Shown here: in pieces, positions 5,218-11,271 of the stretch
Numbering within the stretch: position 1 is the first letter of the stretch
Layout: every line of letters starts with the position of its first letter
Source of the DNA: a virus
Direction: 5' to 3' (one strand)
DNA: 25,918 nucleotides
Virus record (IMG/VR): IMGVR_UViG_3300025118_000121
Coordinates: 1-25,918 of that record
The notes under the pieces: generated by a model
Seen by the model: only the letters and a program-made list of their open reading frames with translations
Database searches by the model: none
Told to the model about the DNA's origin: nothing
Translations under genes and position numbers: made by a program

Positions 5218-5637
5218 CTAGCGCATCATCCTGGCCCTGAGTTCTTCAAGGAAGCTGGTTTGCTCGGGTGTGATGTTGCCAGCGCTTGGGTCTCCCACGA
5301 GGATCCTCGAGGCAATCGTCTCGCGTATGCTCTGCTCGGGATCTGCGGGCGCTGGGTGGGCCCTGTACTGCAGACGACCGCCGGGACCGAAGGTCTGCCG
5401 CTGCTGCTCTGTGAGCGGGAAGCTCTCCCTGGTGGGTCTGGCCGATGGCTGTTGGTGCATGAAGAGACGGGAGCTTTCGAGTTCGATGAGAGCTTCGTTC
5501 TCTTCTGGTGTGAGAGTGTTGAACGGGTTGACGACTACGTGCCCGTCCTCGAAGGAGGCGTACCCTCCGACGTGCGGGTTGAGTCGGAACCACTCGAGTT
5601 CACTCTTACTTGGGTCTCTGGTGGGTGCGAGCTGCAC
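5218..5637 (-). CDS. Phage hypothetical protein, inverted cassette gene 3
   Basis: A 139-residue protein starting with GTG at 5637, three bases after the stop of the gene upstream. It has a recognisable phage-protein texture: NPHVGGYASFEDGHVVVNPF, then LTPEENEALIELESSRLFMH, and at the end SIRETIASRILVGDPSAGNI. From memory, proteins with this NPF-LTPEE-E-SR layout occur beside virion genes in environmental phages, usually next to a Lys-rich protein like the one upstream here. Their function is unknown. The ribosome binding site is weak (GAAGGG), suggesting coupling. It converges on the plus-strand gene ending at 5215. Confidence 0.7.
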   Translation of the reverse strand: MQLAPTRDPSKSELEWFRLNPHVGGYASFEDGHVVVNPFNTLTPEENEALIELESSRLFMHQQPSARPTRESFPLTEQQRQTFGPGGRLQYRAHPAPADPEQSIRETIASRILVGDPSAGNITPEQTSFLEELRARMMR

Positions 5638-5640
5638 GTT

Positions 5641-5847
5641 TCAGCCCTTCTTGAAGCCTTTGAGGGTCTCAGCGAGCCTGGCTCTTTGCCCGGCCTTGCC
5701 GGGTTTCTTGGCAGCGGCCTTGAGCTCGGAGGCGGGGATCTTCTCCCCCTTCGGCACTCCGAGGTCTCTGTGCAGCTGCCCAGGCTTCTTGATGGCTTTG
5801 CCTATCCAGTTCCTGGCGGCTTTCTGTCGTTGCTTGCTGCTGGCCAT
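5641..5847 (-). CDS. Small Lys-rich phage protein, inverted cassette gene 2
   Basis: A 68-residue, strongly basic protein: MASSKQRQKAARNWIGKAIK, then KPGQLHRDLGVPKGEKIP, ending ARLAETLKGFKKG. The pattern KAIKKPG-L-x-LGV-KGEKIP with a C-terminal QRARLA-TLK is, from memory, a recurring small protein in environmental phage genomes, normally near structural genes. It may bind nucleic acid or be a minor virion component. The start at 5847 directly abuts the stop of the gene upstream (TAG then ATG), with AAGGGA twelve bases before it. Confidence 0.8.
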   Translation of the reverse strand: MASSKQRQKAARNWIGKAIKKPGQLHRDLGVPKGEKIPASELKAAAKKPGKAGQRARLAETLKGFKKG

Positions 5848-6291
5848 CTACTGTCCCTTCACCTGTGCTCGAGCGAGTCGTTGCCTGGCTTGCTGAAGGC
5901 TCTCGCCCTCCTGTCTTGCACCTGGGAGTTCGTCGCCCAGTGTGTCCTTGAGGAGGAGCATCTCGAACGGGGTGAGGTACGCACCCTGTCCACCTTCGCT
6001 GTGTCCTCTTACTGGCACCTCGCCCGGGTAGGTCAGCTCGCTTGGCTTCACCAAGCCGAAGTCACGGAGCTCTTTTTTCAGTTGCGGCATTGGCGCATCG
6101 CGAAGTCTTCGTACCTGCTCGCCCCTTTGGGAGGGGTCACGCCCAACCCACCGGGCCGCAAGCCTGGACTGGATCTTGTGCCAGTGCTCAGGGTTGACCG
6201 GGTACCCCTGGGGCAGACCCAGGAAGTAGCGCACCCTGTCCTCAGGCGTCATCTGCGCTGGGTCTGCGAGCAACCTGACCTGTTCAGCCAT
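5848..6291 (-). CDS. Hypothetical protein, inverted cassette gene 1
   Basis: A 147-residue soluble, charged protein (MAEQVRLLADPAQMTPEDRV, then RYFLGLPQGYPVNPEHW). It has a helical C-terminus (ESLQQARQRLARAQVKGQ) and a PYLTPFEMLLLKDTLGDEL-like segment. No family is recognised. It is first in the three-gene minus-strand cassette. Its start has an AGGAGG seven bases upstream (6299-6304), which confirms the strand and rules out the long leucine-rich plus-strand frame over the same DNA. Its promoter must lie inside the methyltransferase gene, since only 14 bases separate the two divergent starts. Confidence 0.7.
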   Translation of the reverse strand: MAEQVRLLADPAQMTPEDRVRYFLGLPQGYPVNPEHWHKIQSRLAARWVGRDPSQRGEQVRRLRDAPMPQLKKELRDFGLVKPSELTYPGEVPVRGHSEGGQGAYLTPFEMLLLKDTLGDELPGARQEGESLQQARQRLARAQVKGQ

Positions 6292-6292
6292 C

Positions 6293-6304
6293 AGGAGTCC
6301 TCCT
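6293..6304. promoter_or_regulatory. Palindromic ribosome binding site used on both strands
   Basis: AGGAGTCCTCCT gives AGGAG eight bases before the GTG at 6306 on the plus strand, and AGGAGG seven bases before the ATG at 6291 on the minus strand. One 12-base near-palindrome thus serves two divergent genes only 14 bases apart. There is no room for a promoter of either gene between them. Confidence 0.75.
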
Positions 6305-6305
6305 C

Positions 6306-6953
6306 GTGATCGGCGGCGTTAATCAATACTACCCGACTCCCCCCGAGGCTGTCCTCCCCTTGCTGCATTGGTTCTACAGGCGGGGGGTAGACTCCTTGGG
6401 CGATGTCGTCGACCCAGCGGCAGGCATGGGGGCGCTCCCACTGTGGCTCGCTCCCATGGGCGCACACTGGCATGGCTACGACATTGACCCACGCTTCCGA
6501 GAAGCTCTCGCTGAAGTTCCGGGCGTAAAGTCGGTGAGCATCAATGACAGCCTCTCGAGGCTCTGGCCACCACATAGCCACGTCATCGCTAACCCACCCT
6601 ACGGGCGTGAGCTCATCCGGTTCGTTCACCGCATCCAAGAGCATTGCCGGTACTACCATAGTCTCGGAGCCGTGCTCACCCGGGTCACCTGGTGGGGTGA
6701 GGGAGACCGAGGTCGAGTCTACAGTCCCGACGTGCTCCTCTGGATCGAGGGGCGGCTTTCGTTTACTGCGGACGGACACTCGGATACCTCGTCGCATTGC
6801 TGGGCCATCTGGTTGCCTGAACCTAGTGATAGCACAGAGATAGAGTGGGTGCCCAAGGGTAAGCCCACAGTAGAGCAGCAGAAGGAGCACCGCAGGATGC
6901 TTGGCATCCCAGACCACCAACTAGAACTTTTCGGGGAGGATAGAGATGAGTAA
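6306..6953 (+). CDS. DNA adenine-type methyltransferase with C-terminal clamp-like motif
   Basis: A 215-residue S-adenosylmethionine-dependent DNA methyltransferase that probably methylates adenine N6. The N-terminal YYPTPPEAV is typical of phage N6-adenine methylases. DPAAGMG (36-42) is the cofactor-binding motif I, YDID (58-61) follows it, and NPPYG (96-100) is catalytic motif IV. The last residues include QLELF (205-209), which matches the bacterial sliding-clamp binding consensus QL[S/D]LF, suggesting recruitment to replicating DNA. The start is GTG at 6306 with AGGAG upstream. The stop overlaps the next start by eight bases. Recognition sequence cannot be read from the protein. It may protect phage DNA from restriction, complementing ArdA. 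Confidence 0.82.
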   Translation: MIGGVNQYYPTPPEAVLPLLHWFYRRGVDSLGDVVDPAAGMGALPLWLAPMGAHWHGYDIDPRFREALAEVPGVKSVSINDSLSRLWPPHSHVIANPPYGRELIRFVHRIQEHCRYYHSLGAVLTRVTWWGEGDRGRVYSPDVLLWIEGRLSFTADGHSDTSSHCWAIWLPEPSDSTEIEWVPKGKPTVEQQKEHRRMLGIPDHQLELFGEDRDE

Positions 6954-7233
6954 GCTAGCCATTGTTAAAGACGCTACGCCCAGGTCGCCGGGGCAGACCC
7001 TGGTCATGCCCGCCATGGGCGCCGTCGTGTGTGCATGGACAGATGCGGGCGATCTGCTTACAGACGCCGCTGGCGGCGACGATGTGGACTTCAGGTCTGC
7101 GCTTGCAGATGCGTACGCACAGCTGGGCCACGCCGTCGATGAACTCCAGTCGCTGACGGTGGAGCTGGATAAGCTCTTTGGCGCTGCCGAGGACATGTCA
7201 GCCGAACTGGATAAGCTCTTTGGTGCAGAATGA
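6946..7233 (+). CDS. Small acidic protein with tandem ELDKLFG motif
   Basis: A 95-residue protein with an unremarkable N-terminus (MSKLAIVKDATPRSPGQTLV) and an acidic helical C-terminus. ELDKLFG occurs twice (73-79 and 87-93), 14 residues apart, encoded by an exact 17-base DNA repeat. The motif resembles clamp-binding peptides or an amphipathic partner-binding helix. The preceding methyltransferase ends in a similar QLELFG. The start is secured by GGAGGATAGAG, identical to that at 4455. Its last codon overlaps the loader gene in an ATGA junction, so it is probably part of the replication complex. The function is unknown. Confidence 0.7.
   Translation: MSKLAIVKDATPRSPGQTLVMPAMGAVVCAWTDAGDLLTDAAGGDDVDFRSALADAYAQLGHAVDELQSLTVELDKLFGAAEDMSAELDKLFGAE
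7165..7223 (+). repeat. 17-bp direct repeat within acidic protein gene
   Basis: CTGGATAAGCTCTTTGG occurs at 7165-7181 and again at 7207-7223, a 42-base period that keeps the reading frame and gives the two ELDKLFG motifs. Identity at the DNA level, including third positions, suggests a recent duplication or conversion. Confidence 0.85.
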
Positions 7234-8138
7234 ACATGCGCCAGATCTTTGAACGAGCGGCCGGCGGTAGTGATACTGTGGAGGTTGGCGCGTCACGCTG
7301 GCCAGTGCCTGTGTCGGTGGCCCACTTGTGTACACCTGCTGCAACCTTGTCGACGCTTCACGGTCTCGAGCTAGGAGGTGATGAGTGCCCTTGTGGACAC
7401 CCGATCGAGGCATCCTCCCTCTGTCCAGCGTGTCGTCGCCCCTATCAAACCCCCTGCTGCACCGACGACTGCTCTGAATGGGTGCAACCGGAGGCTCGAG
7501 GCACCACCGGGTGGTATCCACCGCCCAGTCAGTGCCCCACCTGCAGGGCCAGGGAGGAGAAGTCGCTCCGAGAGAGCCGCCTCTGCTACGTCCCCAGGCG
7601 CATGAAGGAGTCCGCAGCCGACTACGAGCGCCGAGAGGGTCGTGAAGCCGCCGACCAGGCGCTCTATGAGTGGCTCAACGGCAACCCGGAGGACTCGCTC
7701 TGGCTCTCAGGGCCCCGAAAGAGCGGCAAGTCCACCGCTGCGGCCCGTGCAGTCATCAAGATGGTCATGGGCGAGCGCTCCAAAAGCCTTATGTGGCTGG
7801 AATACGAGGACTTTGTAACCGCCTGCAAGCGCTGCTACCTCGATGACGGCGCCAAACAGTGGAAACTCATCGATAAGGCCATGCAGACCGAACTGTTGGT
7901 CTTCGATGACGTCTTCCCGCTGGTCAGGACGACTCCGCAGGGCCGAATCCTCGGTGTAGAGCGCCTCAGCGCCCATGCTGCGCAGACATTGTGCGACATG
8001 CTGCGGAAAAGGCTGCAAAACGGTCGCCCAACCGTCTTCACCTCGGTGCATACCCCCGAACAGGCGCTCGGTCACCTCGGTGAGCACGTTTTGGCCTGGT
8101 GGGAAGGAGTTGGTAGTAGTGCCATCATTGAAGGATAG
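7230..8138 (+). CDS. DnaC-like helicase-loader ATPase with zinc-binding N-terminus
   Basis: A 302-residue AAA+ type ATPase of the DnaC/IstB group, which loads replicative helicase onto DNA. Walker A is GPRKSGKST (161-169), Walker B LLVFDD (222-227), and a sensor-1-like TVFTSVHT lies at 268-275. The N-terminal third has many cysteines (53, 55, 65, 68, 76, 77, 81, 102, 105) in CPAC, CC-x3-C and CPTC arrangements, so it probably binds one or two zinc ions and contacts DNA or helicase. The ATG overlaps the previous stop (ATGA). No helicase is present in the window, so the partner is encoded elsewhere in the phage or by the host. Confidence 0.82.
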   Translation: MNMRQIFERAAGGSDTVEVGASRWPVPVSVAHLCTPAATLSTLHGLELGGDECPCGHPIEASSLCPACRRPYQTPCCTDDCSEWVQPEARGTTGWYPPPSQCPTCRAREEKSLRESRLCYVPRRMKESAADYERREGREAADQALYEWLNGNPEDSLWLSGPRKSGKSTAAARAVIKMVMGERSKSLMWLEYEDFVTACKRCYLDDGAKQWKLIDKAMQTELLVFDDVFPLVRTTPQGRILGVERLSAHAAQTLCDMLRKRLQNGRPTVFTSVHTPEQALGHLGEHVLAWWEGVGSSAIIEG

Positions 8139-8418
8139 AGAGAGACGCTCAGGTGCGCTCTCCTTGGGGGGTTACATCCTCCAGTTGCGCACTGAACGTG
8201 GGTTCACCCTGCGAGAGCTCGAGGACAAGACCGGTCTCAGCCTGTCATCGCTGTGCAGGCTCGAGAAGGGGCACTACGTGCCTGTGATCCAGAAGAGCAT
8301 CGAGGCCATCGACAGCCTGTGGCGCGCTCTGGGTGGTGACATGAACCAGATGCTGCAGCTGTCGAGGCGGTGCCCGGTGTGCAGCGGTACGGGCGCTATC
8401 AAGGGGCAGGGGGCATGA
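8119..8418 (+). CDS. XRE-type HTH regulator with C-terminal CxxCxGxG motif
   Basis: A 99-residue protein. Residues about 17-75 form an XRE/Cro-like helix-turn-helix (GGYILQLRTERGFTLRELED, then KTGLSLSSLCRLEKGHYVP). The C-terminus has CPVCSGTGAI, half of a DnaJ-like zinc motif common in phage proteins. The GTG at 8119 is chosen because AAGGAG lies nine bases upstream. It overlaps the loader gene by 20 bases. Longer in-frame starts inside the loader gene lack homology. TTG at 8110 would lie too close to that site. It may regulate transcription of the replication block. Single-copy CxxC could complete a zinc site by dimerising. Confidence 0.7.
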   Translation: MPSLKDRERRSGALSLGGYILQLRTERGFTLRELEDKTGLSLSSLCRLEKGHYVPVIQKSIEAIDSLWRALGGDMNQMLQLSRRCPVCSGTGAIKGQGA

Positions 8419-9254
8419 AGCACTACGTGTCGTTCGGCGGGGGTGTGCAGTCGACGGCCTTGGCGATGCTGGTCATCCACAGGCATCCAGATCTGGTGCG
8501 CGCCATGGGCGACGTTCAGCCCGAGCTGTGGCTCTTTTCAGACACTGGTGACGAGCCTCAGGCCGTATATGACCATGTGGTGGTGATGCGTCAGCGCATA
8601 CTGGACGCCGGGATGGTCTACAAGACGGTGAGCGCAGGGGTGCTCAGCGAGCACGTTCTCAGCAAGGCGAAGCGTGGGGAGCGCGGTATCAGCATGCCGC
8701 CCATGTACGTCAGCACGCGCGACGGCGACACGATGCCTGTGCGCAGGGGCTGTACCAGGGACTTCAAGATCAAGCCGTTAGACTCCGCCGCCAAGGCTCA
8801 CTTTGAGGTGCCACGAGGGTACAAGGGAGAGCCATACGTCGCCCAGTGGTACGGCATCAGCTCCGACGAAGCGCAGAGGATGAAGATACCGCAGGACAGG
8901 TGGCGCACATTCGAGTACCCGCTGGTGAAGATGGGCTGGTCCAGGCGGAGGTGTCTTGACTACCTGGACTCCCTGGGCATGAGCGCACCGAGGAGCGCTT
9001 GCGTGTACTGCCCATTCCACGACACTGCTGAGTGGAAGAAGGTGCTCGCCGTGCCAGGTGAGCGCGCGAAGGTGTTCGAGTTCGAGCGCCAACTGCATGC
9101 GGCTTGTGATGAGCACGGCTCAATAGCTGGGCTTAACACAAAGCCATACCTACACAGCACGCGCACACCTATCAACGAGGTCGACTTCGACAAGGGGCAG
9201 CAGTCGCTGTGGGATACGTGGGATCAGGAGTGCGCAGGAATCTGTGGTGTATGA
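8415..9254 (+). CDS. PP-loop ATPase, PAPS-reductase-like phage protein
   Basis: A 279-residue member of the PAPS reductase/adenine nucleotide alpha-hydrolase superfamily. The PP-loop SFGGGVQSTAL (6-16) binds and cleaves ATP to AMP and pyrophosphate. Supporting motifs are SDTGDEPQAVYDHV (42-55), RRGCTRDFKIKP (110-121) and YGISSDEAQRMK (146-157), then SACVYCPFH (195-202) and a C-terminal QECAGICGV. This set belongs to a phage-borne family often annotated as phosphoadenosine phosphosulfate reductase, but real sulfate reduction is unlikely. Thiolation or adenylation of a nucleic acid or cofactor is more plausible. Cys 196, 199, 273 and 277 could hold a metal or iron-sulfur cluster. The start at 8415 overlaps the upstream stop (ATGA). 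Confidence 0.82.
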   Translation: MKHYVSFGGGVQSTALAMLVIHRHPDLVRAMGDVQPELWLFSDTGDEPQAVYDHVVVMRQRILDAGMVYKTVSAGVLSEHVLSKAKRGERGISMPPMYVSTRDGDTMPVRRGCTRDFKIKPLDSAAKAHFEVPRGYKGEPYVAQWYGISSDEAQRMKIPQDRWRTFEYPLVKMGWSRRRCLDYLDSLGMSAPRSACVYCPFHDTAEWKKVLAVPGERAKVFEFERQLHAACDEHGSIAGLNTKPYLHSTRTPINEVDFDKGQQSLWDTWDQECAGICGV

Positions 9255-9324
9255 CCACTTCTAGCGCGACCGACGTCTTTGCCCTATGCTCCGATGAACT
9301 CGGCCCTCATGCCAAGGAGCACCC

Positions 9325-9693
9325 ATGAGCAGTTCGCATCAACCTATCTACTGGGATACAGCCGCGCACGTTCTGGCGGATCCTGGCGCCCCTGGCGCGG
9401 CGTCTACCTACAGCATCACCTTCCCGCTTGGAACCACGCGGTTCCGCATCGTCAACGGCCATGCCACACACGGTGCTGAAATCGCCGGCACCCTGGCCAC
9501 CATCACTGCGGTTTCTGGATCGATGCCCCTCCCGCCTAACATCGAGTACACCTGCGCGGGCCACGCAATATTCATCCGCAACCGGAACAACGGCCAGGCG
9601 ATCCCCATCGCCGTCATCTGGGAGCGCATCGGGCGCGTGCCCGATAACATGAACGCTGGCGTTGCCACCATCTCAAGCAACCTCACCCCGTAG
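9325..9693 (+). CDS. Hypothetical beta-rich protein
   Basis: A 122-residue protein (MSSSHQPIYWDTAAHVLADP) with predicted beta strands (STYSITFPLGTTRFRIVNGH, then NIEYTCAGHAIFIRNRNNGQ) and no catalytic motif. AAGGAG lies seven bases before the ATG, so the start is good. A 70-base gap (9255-9324) precedes it, the largest break in this part of the plus-strand block, which may hold a promoter I cannot identify. The compact, beta-rich composition could suit a small virion decoration or tail-tip protein, but the neighbours are nucleases, so no function is claimed. Confidence 0.6.
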   Translation: MSSSHQPIYWDTAAHVLADPGAPGAASTYSITFPLGTTRFRIVNGHATHGAEIAGTLATITAVSGSMPLPPNIEYTCAGHAIFIRNRNNGQAIPIAVIWERIGRVPDNMNAGVATISSNLTP

Positions 9694-10091
9694 TGGGCGG
9701 TCGGCACAGCCGGCAGAAGGGCAAGCGCGGTGAGAGGGAGGTGGCACACCTCTTCACCGATCGCGGCTACCAGGCCAGACGCGGTGACAGTCAGTCCAGG
9801 GGCGCGCGCGAGGCGGACGTCGAGGACACGCAGTTCTGGATTGAGGTGAAGCGTGGCGCCAGATGCCCCATACGCCGTGCCATCGAGCAGGCCAAGGGTG
9901 ACACGGATGGTCGCCGTGCCCTCGTGTTCTGGCGTGACGATCGCTCAGACTGGCGAATCGACATGGCTGCTGATACCTTCTTTGAAATGCTGGCATCTTG
10001 CGGACCCGCCGACTGGGTCTTACCGTATGAGCCAACCACGGAGGACAGAGATGGCGACGAAGAGCAAGCCCAAGAGCAAGCCGAAGGCTGA
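9693..10091 (+). CDS. PD-(D/E)XK nuclease, Holliday-junction-resolvase-like
   Basis: A 132-residue protein with the core of archaeal-Hjc-type resolvases and related phage nucleases. KGKRGEREVAHLF (9-21) gives the first catalytic Glu 14. EADVE gives Asp 42, and WIEVKRG gives Glu 51 and Lys 53 of the E-x-K motif. AIEQAK adds the conserved Gln 66. Such enzymes cut branched DNA. Placed just before the terminase genes, it probably clears junctions from replicating DNA before packaging. The start is GTG at 9693, overlapping the preceding TAG by one base. The acidic C-terminal tail (TTEDRDGDEEQAQEQAEG) is coded in DNA that also starts the next gene. Confidence 0.75.
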   Translation: MGGRHSRQKGKRGEREVAHLFTDRGYQARRGDSQSRGAREADVEDTQFWIEVKRGARCPIRRAIEQAKGDTDGRRALVFWRDDRSDWRIDMAADTFFEMLASCGPADWVLPYEPTTEDRDGDEEQAQEQAEG

Positions 10092-10323
10092 GAAGAAGGC
10101 CGAGCCCGAGAAGAGCACCAGCTCCATCGACCTCTCATGGCTCCCGGAGAAGTCGCAGAAGCAGGCGGCCTACTTCCTCGAGCGCGCCTGCGAGAAGCGC
10201 AAGTGTGACCCTGATCGCGTCATCGCCGCCTGCCTCGCCTGGGCTGCTCTGCAGTCGACCCAGCGTCACGGCATCCACCGCCTGATGCAGAGCATCGAGT
10301 TGTCGCTCAGATGCAAAATCTAA
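10051..10323 (+). CDS. Small hypothetical protein with Lys-rich N-terminus
   Basis: A 90-residue protein. The first 24 residues are a charged Lys/Pro/Glu repeat-like tail (MATKSKPKSKPKAEKKAEPE). The rest is helical (WLPEKSQKQAAYFLERACEK, then DRVIAACLAWAALQSTQRHG). The ATG at 10051 is preferred over a longer frame beginning inside the nuclease gene because GGAGGACAGAG lies right before it, matching the phage's other strong sites. It overlaps the nuclease gene by 41 bases and the next gene by 13. The flexible basic tail suggests nucleic-acid binding. No family is recognised. Confidence 0.65.
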   Translation: MATKSKPKSKPKAEKKAEPEKSTSSIDLSWLPEKSQKQAAYFLERACEKRKCDPDRVIAACLAWAALQSTQRHGIHRLMQSIELSLRCKI

Positions 10324-10763
10324 AAGAGCTCCGGTACGACACGGCGCCTGGCTCTGCCTTCGTCTGGCTCATGGACTCTCTCATGGGCGCGGTCGAGGTG
10401 TGCGTCAGCAAGGACCCGTCTCTCACCGAAGTGGAGCGCGCAGTGGGGCTGCAGATCACAGCTATCCGCGACACCAAGGAGGCGCTCCTGATGATGAAGA
10501 GGCGCCGGCTTACCAAGCGCGACAAGGCTGTCAAGCCGTTGCTGTTGGCCTACCTTGGCATGGTCCAAGACAACACCCTGTCGCGCACCTGGGAGAAGGG
10601 ACTGGCCACTCATGGTAGAGTGAATGAGAAGATGGAGCGTCTTGCCAGAGACACAACCAGGTTCTTGCAGGCGCTAAACCTCGTGACCCACCCGAACACA
10701 CCGACCTCGGTCATCAAGAGGACGGTGGGGAAATACAAGAACAATGTCGAAGACCTCCACTGA
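10311..10763 (+). CDS. Hypothetical helical protein upstream of terminase
   Basis: A 150-residue, mostly alpha-helical, basic protein (MQNLKELRYDTAPGSAFVWL, then KEALLMMKRRRLTKRDKAVK). It has no cysteine cluster or nucleotide-binding motif. It starts within the end of the previous gene and ends inside the start of the terminase small subunit, so it is part of the same tightly packed transcript. A packaging accessory or second small-terminase-like protein is possible from position alone. The sequence does not show it. Confidence 0.6.
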   Translation: MQNLKELRYDTAPGSAFVWLMDSLMGAVEVCVSKDPSLTEVERAVGLQITAIRDTKEALLMMKRRRLTKRDKAVKPLLLAYLGMVQDNTLSRTWEKGLATHGRVNEKMERLARDTTRFLQALNLVTHPNTPTSVIKRTVGKYKNNVEDLH

Positions 10764-11271
10764 TGGCGTGACCCCGTCCCTGAAGAGATGCATCAATATC
10801 GTGCTGCCGCATCTCGACACCATCCTCGCCATGCTCAGCGTCGGGCACACACGCACAGCCACCGCCAAAGCGGTCGGCATCAAGCCGTGGAACTTCCTGT
10901 CGGTGCTCAGGGAGGGCAAGGCCTCGAGGGGTCGGTGTCACGACATCCTCAAGAGCGTTCTCTCGGCCGAGGGTAAGGCGCAGGTGAACCTGGAGGCCAT
11001 CGTCATCGCCGATGCGCAGGTCAACGTGAAGAGCGCACAGTGGCTTCTCGCCAGGCGCTTCCGTCTCAAGGAGCGGCACGAGCCCGACATCGAGGTGCTC
11101 CGCAAGCTCGACTACAACAAGCTCGACCAGGAAGAGATCAAGCTCCGCATGCTGGAGCAGAAGCTCCGCCTGCTGACGGAGACCAAGGGCGAAGACCTCA
11201 ACGGAGAGGGCTGGCGCTCGCTGATGTCGGAAGCCACCGAGGCCAATAAGCGCATCAAGTCGCTGCATTGA
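10744..11271 (+). CDS. terS: Probable terminase small subunit
   Basis: A 175-residue protein. An N-terminal helix-turn-helix (LSVGHTRTATAKAVGIKPWN, about 31-50) would recognise the packaging site. Residues about 95-175 are helical with heptad character (KLDQEEIKLRMLEQKLRLLT), fitting the oligomerisation and large-subunit-contact regions of TerS. The family is too divergent to recognise by motif alone. The call depends on the helix-turn-helix, size, coiled-coil and direct 4-base overlap with the large subunit gene. Confidence 0.7.
   Translation: MSKTSTDGVTPSLKRCINIVLPHLDTILAMLSVGHTRTATAKAVGIKPWNFLSVLREGKASRGRCHDILKSVLSAEGKAQVNLEAIVIADAQVNVKSAQWLLARRFRLKERHEPDIEVLRKLDYNKLDQEEIKLRMLEQKLRLLTETKGEDLNGEGWRSLMSEATEANKRIKSLH

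Noticed and set aside
5212-6309. Long plus-strand reading frame of 365 codons, leucine-rich
   Set aside because: It lies over three minus-strand genes with good ribosome sites, abutting junctions and one recognisable phage protein pattern. Its composition is that of an antisense shadow in GC-rich DNA.
6291-6920. Minus-strand frame of 209 codons opposite the methyltransferase
   Set aside because: The plus-strand protein carries DPAAGMG and NPPY methyltransferase motifs. The antisense frame has none.
9255-9324. Possible late promoter in the 70-base gap
   Set aside because: TATGCT at about 9296 resembles a -10 box, but no -35 lies at a suitable distance and no repeat or dyad supports it.
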